This document shows positions 53,001 to 54,921 of a stretch of DNA of 54,921 nt, piece after piece. The stretch's first letter is position 1. Each line of letters begins with the position of its first letter. The translations under genes were made by a program, and so were the position numbers. This DNA is from Geminocystis sp. GBBB08 (GTDB taxonomy: Bacteria > Cyanobacteriota > Cyanobacteriia > Cyanobacteriales > Cyanobacteriaceae): positions 1-54,921 of the forward strand of contig NZ_VRZC01000001.1 of NCBI RefSeq assembly GCF_016743215.1, given 5' to 3'. Under the pieces are notes generated by a model. The model worked only from the letters and a program-made list of their open reading frames with translations. It was not told where the DNA came from and did not search any database.

Positions 53001-54921
53001 ATTTCCATTTAATCTGGTTATACCGTTACTATTAGTTGTTAAAGTTTGAGCCGTTACAGTATTAAAAGTTTTTTCCCCATCACTATTAACGAGAATATCA
53101 CCTAAAGTCTGACTATTGCCAATAGCTTGATTAAAGGTAATATTACCAGTACCACTATCAACCGTTAAATTATTATTTTCTCCTGACTGACTATTAACAG
53201 TTCCATTAAAATTGATATTATTATTAGTTAAAGTAACAGAATTGCCTATCTCGACATCATTTTGATAGTTTTGAATCTGGGTAGTAGTGATGTTACCATT
53301 AATTATCGTTTTACCATCGCTATTAGTTGTAAGGTTATTTAATCCTTGTATCGTGTTATTGAAAGTTGTGATACCGTTATTATTAGTATTAACTGTTAAG
53401 TTATTAGCACCACTAATAGCACCATTAAAAGTTAGATTATTGCCCGTGAGAAAAGTATTAGCTTGTAATAATACTGGGCTATTAAAAATTTGATTGCCAA
53501 TAGTGTTGATACTATTACCCGTTATATTAACATTAATATTTGTTTGCCCGTTAGAGGTAAGACTTCCTAAACCAATACTACTACCAAGGCGATCATCTCC
53601 GATTCCGTCACCATAGTTAATATTATTATTGGCGATAACTGTCAAATTTTGAGGAATAACAGAAGAGTCAATGAAATTATTAAAGGTGATATTATTTCCT
53701 GTGATTTCTGTATTTGTGGCTAAAATGATAGGATTATTATAAGTTTGATCAAGATTAGTATTAATATTACTTGTCTTAATCATCGTTATTCCACTATTTC
53801 CAGTAAAAATATTATCAGCTTGAATATTACTCTCTATATTAGTTGTATCAGTAACTCGGAGATCTAAATCCCCAAAAATAAAGATATTGATAGGATTTCC
53901 TAAACTATTGGCAAGAGTTAAGTCATTAATATCGGCAAGGGTGACGTTATTACCATTAACAATACTAACAGTATTAAAATCATTGAGATTATTATCGAGG
54001 ATAATATTATCACCGTTAAGAGAAGTATTACCCAAAACTTTGACGACACCAGTATCAGTTATATTACCATTAGTCGTAATTTTTAAATTATTTCTGACAT
54101 TAAGAGTTGCCAAGTCAATATCATTGAGAGTATTAAAAGTTAAATTATTAGTATCAACAATTCCTGTGGAAATTCCTTGAGAAGATGTGATAGCAATATT
54201 ATTATTTACTGTGCCAGTAGTATTCAAAATACCAGTAACAACAGAACTATTACTACTATTGATATTAATTTCCCCAGCTAAATCAAGGTTAGAATTAGTA
54301 ATAATATCTTGAGTGTTGACGTTTCCCATCGCCGAGACAAAGATATTACCTCCTTTTCCTTGAAGAGAATGAGAATTAATCAAATTAGTTTGAATTAATC
54401 CTTCTTGACTATTGATAGTGACATTACCACCGTTTAAACTTCCAAAACTATTAATATTTTGAGTAATAATATCCCCCATAGAAGTTAAAGTAATGTCTCC
54501 ACCAATATCCCCAACAGCATCAATACTTTCTGATAAATTAATCAGTGCATCACTTTGAATATTAATTTTGCCAGCATTACCAGTTTGACCACTTTTAATG
54601 ATTCTTCCTGATGTTATACTACCTTTAGCGATAAGATTAACATTTCCTCCTTGTCCATTAGTATTATTAGCATCAGCAAATATTCCATTAATAGCAATTT
54701 TACCATCACTATTAATAGTGACATTACCACCGTTTAAACTTCCAAAACTATTAATATTTTGAGTAATAATATCCCCCATAGAAGTTAAAGTAACGTCTCC
54801 ACCAATATCCCCAACAGCATCAATACTTTCTGATAAATTAATCAGTGCATCACTTTGAATATTAATTTTGCCAGCATTACCAGTTTGACCACTTTTAATG
54901 ATTCTTCCTGATGTTATACTA
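50022..54921 (-). CDS. Large repeat exoprotein (TpsA-like) with C-terminal CHAT protease domain, 5' end outside window
   Basis: The frame is open to the window edge, giving more than 1,630 residues with no start in view. Most is a beta-helix-type repeat region (ISLTSNNNGIFTEDLDSSS, GNGGNVTLNAPSDIQVS, GKGGDINISTLGRLKV), Asn/Gly/Thr-rich like filamentous haemagglutinin exoproteins. A proline-rich linker with about ten PPxEP/PPxKP units is near 51460-51590. The last 350 or so residues form a CHAT domain: FILPAEIRFIPVAALYD, LNENFTLEQLKTNI, catalytic His in IVHLGTHGEF and Cys in MILSACETAFG (codon at 50376-50378), then GVKTAMGSVWQVSD and SHPFYWAPFTMIGNPW. The C-terminus is complete. It is co-oriented with the damaged TpsB gene. 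CHAT domains are caspase-like proteases, so this fusion suggests a protease on a secreted adhesin. Confidence 0.9.
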   Translation of the reverse strand, partial: SITSGRIIKSGQTGNAGKINIQSDALINLSESIDAVGDIGGDVTLTSMGDIITQNINSFGSLNGGNVTINSDGKIAINGIFADANNTNGQGGNVNLIAKGSITSGRIIKSGQTGNAGKINIQSDALINLSESIDAVGDIGGDITLTSMGDIITQNINSFGSLNGGNVTINSQEGLIQTNLINSHSLQGKGGNIFVSAMGNVNTQDIITNSNLDLAGEININSSNSSVVTGILNTTGTVNNNIAITSSQGISTGIVDTNNLTFNTLNDIDLATLNVRNNLKITTNGNITDTGVVKVLGNTSLNGDNIILDNNLNDFNTVSIVNGNNVTLADINDLTLANSLGNPINIFIFGDLDLRVTDTTNIESNIQADNIFTGNSGITMIKTSNINTNLDQTYNNPIILATNTEITGNNITFNNFIDSSVIPQNLTVIANNNINYGDGIGDDRLGSSIGLGSLTSNGQTNINVNITGNSINTIGNQIFNSPVLLQANTFLTGNNLTFNGAISGANNLTVNTNNNGITTFNNTIQGLNNLTTNSDGKTIINGNITTTQIQNYQNDVEIGNSVTLTNNNINFNGTVNSQSGENNNLTVDSGTGNITFNQAIGNSQTLGDILVNSDGEKTFNTVTAQTLTTNSNGITRLNGNIITTGNQVYQDNVLITQSNITLTSNQGNINFLNNLNTASNNLTSTSFTGINFSDTGLVSSTGGNLSLQTNNPDGNILIGNANNNSFLITNLDRLNGFNSITIGQNNTIGSSITINENLTINDPLILQAGNIFVNQPINGNDNASVTIQGAGSTTTLNADILTQGNDITIDNNVILGANVNLITNNQSDVGGNIQILGTINGNHNLTMNGGNSNISLTNNIGNNEALNNLSLTANNTNFNGNLVSTTGNQNLNTNVTLTQDTLFNSQGSFLAQNISTRNTNIEINAQNIDTQNIITNGGNISLTSNNNGIFTEDLDSSSSFAGGAIAINSNTTINTGKIEAIGSNGNGGNVTLNAPSDIQVSSINTRSSNGKGGDINISTLGRLKVTDTIPDSNISIDSTGGNGQGGAILINFFPDNSQKGLTEDPRLPFIVGDSSNNGTAGIITNSNFSIAPGKYFEAIKEGNINVVLLDPIPEPPVEPPVEPPVKPPIEPPVEPPIEPPVEPPVEPPVKPPIEPPLIIPQRLPDIINIIQTSISTTNDSGVDSSSVNIIGRSSIITSPFGLQIYNIDQTQEILTFIEKETDQKPAFIYVSFTPKGYQPGDLDQDFARREALNTQEYRRVNINKPNLQPTLALKPAPDDQLDILVITQKGRPIRVTVPITREQVVKSASSLWSSISDVFALNDDYKPFATELYSWLIAPIEAELKEQKISNLLFILPAEIRFIPVAALYDGNSKEFLVEKYSSGLAPSLNLNDNRYRPIKDLHLLAMGASSFADDKITPLPAVGVELPTIKKVWNDEPSPEYQRYLNENFTLEQLKTNIKRQPVGIVHLGTHGEFNPTETTNSFIQLYNSRLPLNEIRNLSLNNPLVELMILSACETAFGNEIAELGFAGLAVQAGVKTAMGSVWQVSDTGTLALMTDFYRQLKIQTTKAESLRQTQLNMLKGKIYKSDDGNKIITPQLEVSLEALPQDSRQKEDFSHPFYWAPFTMIGNPW
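51460..51590 (-). repeat. Proline-rich tandem coding repeat in the exoprotein
   Basis: A 12-base unit encoding PPVE, PPVK or PPIE repeats about ten times in a row between the beta-helix region and the CHAT domain. It acts as an extended linker or spacer in the product. Repeat number is likely to vary between strains. Confidence 0.85.
54414..54921 (-). repeat. Tandem 300-base coding repeat in the exoprotein
   Basis: Bases 54421-54621 recur at 54721-54921 with only one difference seen (T at 54494, C at 54794). The unit is exactly 300 bases (100 codons), so the reading frame is kept. The second copy runs off the window, so the true copy number is unknown. Near-identity at DNA level implies recent duplication or gene conversion. 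Confidence 0.85.

Overview
The window is cyanobacterial chromosome. It is AT-rich and carries many HIP1-type GCGATCGC octamers. It encodes oxygenic-photosynthesis genes (Psb27, Vipp1, a phycoerythrin-type phycobilisome linker, two high-light-inducible proteins) and the zwf-opcA pair. The CpeC-like linker and base composition would fit a unicellular phycoerythrin-containing lineage such as Geminocystis or Cyanobacterium. That placement is inference.

Layout. (1) 1-4235 is an accessory module. It has a nonsense-interrupted gene, then a large coiled-coil/TPR/C-type-lectin-fold protein whose last 38 residues are the variable region of a diversity-generating retroelement (DGR), then an Avd accessory gene. 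No template repeat or DGR reverse transcriptase is in the window, so mutagenesis would have to act from elsewhere in the genome. (2) 4246-18419 is mostly minus-strand housekeeping: a DrrAB-type ABC exporter, RNase J, dapA, asd (catalytic Cys replaced by Phe), two methyltransferases, psb27, plus-strand purF, an ArsA/Get3-like ATPase and a phycobilisome linker. (3) 18866-28795 holds vipp1, a thioredoxin-like photosystem I factor, a membrane J-protein, a ParE-type toxin-antitoxin pair, a PEP-CTERM gene with a G8 frameshift, zwf, opcA, tgt and a 56-residue Hlip. (4) 28830-34586 is a second accessory stretch. An intact group II intron of about 2.64 kb splits an aldo/keto reductase gene after codon 7 and is followed by a DUF4007 remnant, vapBC and an orphan gene. 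(5) 34956-42799 has rsgA, tusA, dnaJ, a second Hlip, coaX, ubiA and a hybrid histidine kinase. (6) 43224-54921 has a DEDDh-exonuclease/P-loop NTPase fusion, fabD, a DUF1995 gene, and a two-partner-secretion locus. Its TpsB transporter has an in-frame stop, and its partner exoprotein (cut by the window end) ends in a CHAT protease domain.

How the parts work together. asd and dapA are consecutive lysine/diaminopimelate steps. zwf and opcA form the oxidative pentose phosphate entry module, with OpcA activating Zwf. dnaJ-tusA-rsgA is a chaperone, sulfur-relay and ribosome-maturation cluster. Psb27, Vipp1, the Hlips and the linker serve thylakoid assembly and light acclimation.

Intergenic DNA is rich in dispersed repeats: heptamer tandem arrays, a GGGTTTAAACCC palindrome family, and two MITE-like families with terminal inverted repeats. 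Four genes carry a single apparently disabling change: an in-frame TGA, an in-frame TAA, a G8 frameshift and Asd C130F. This suggests either decay or phase variation, or consensus errors, and should be checked against reads.
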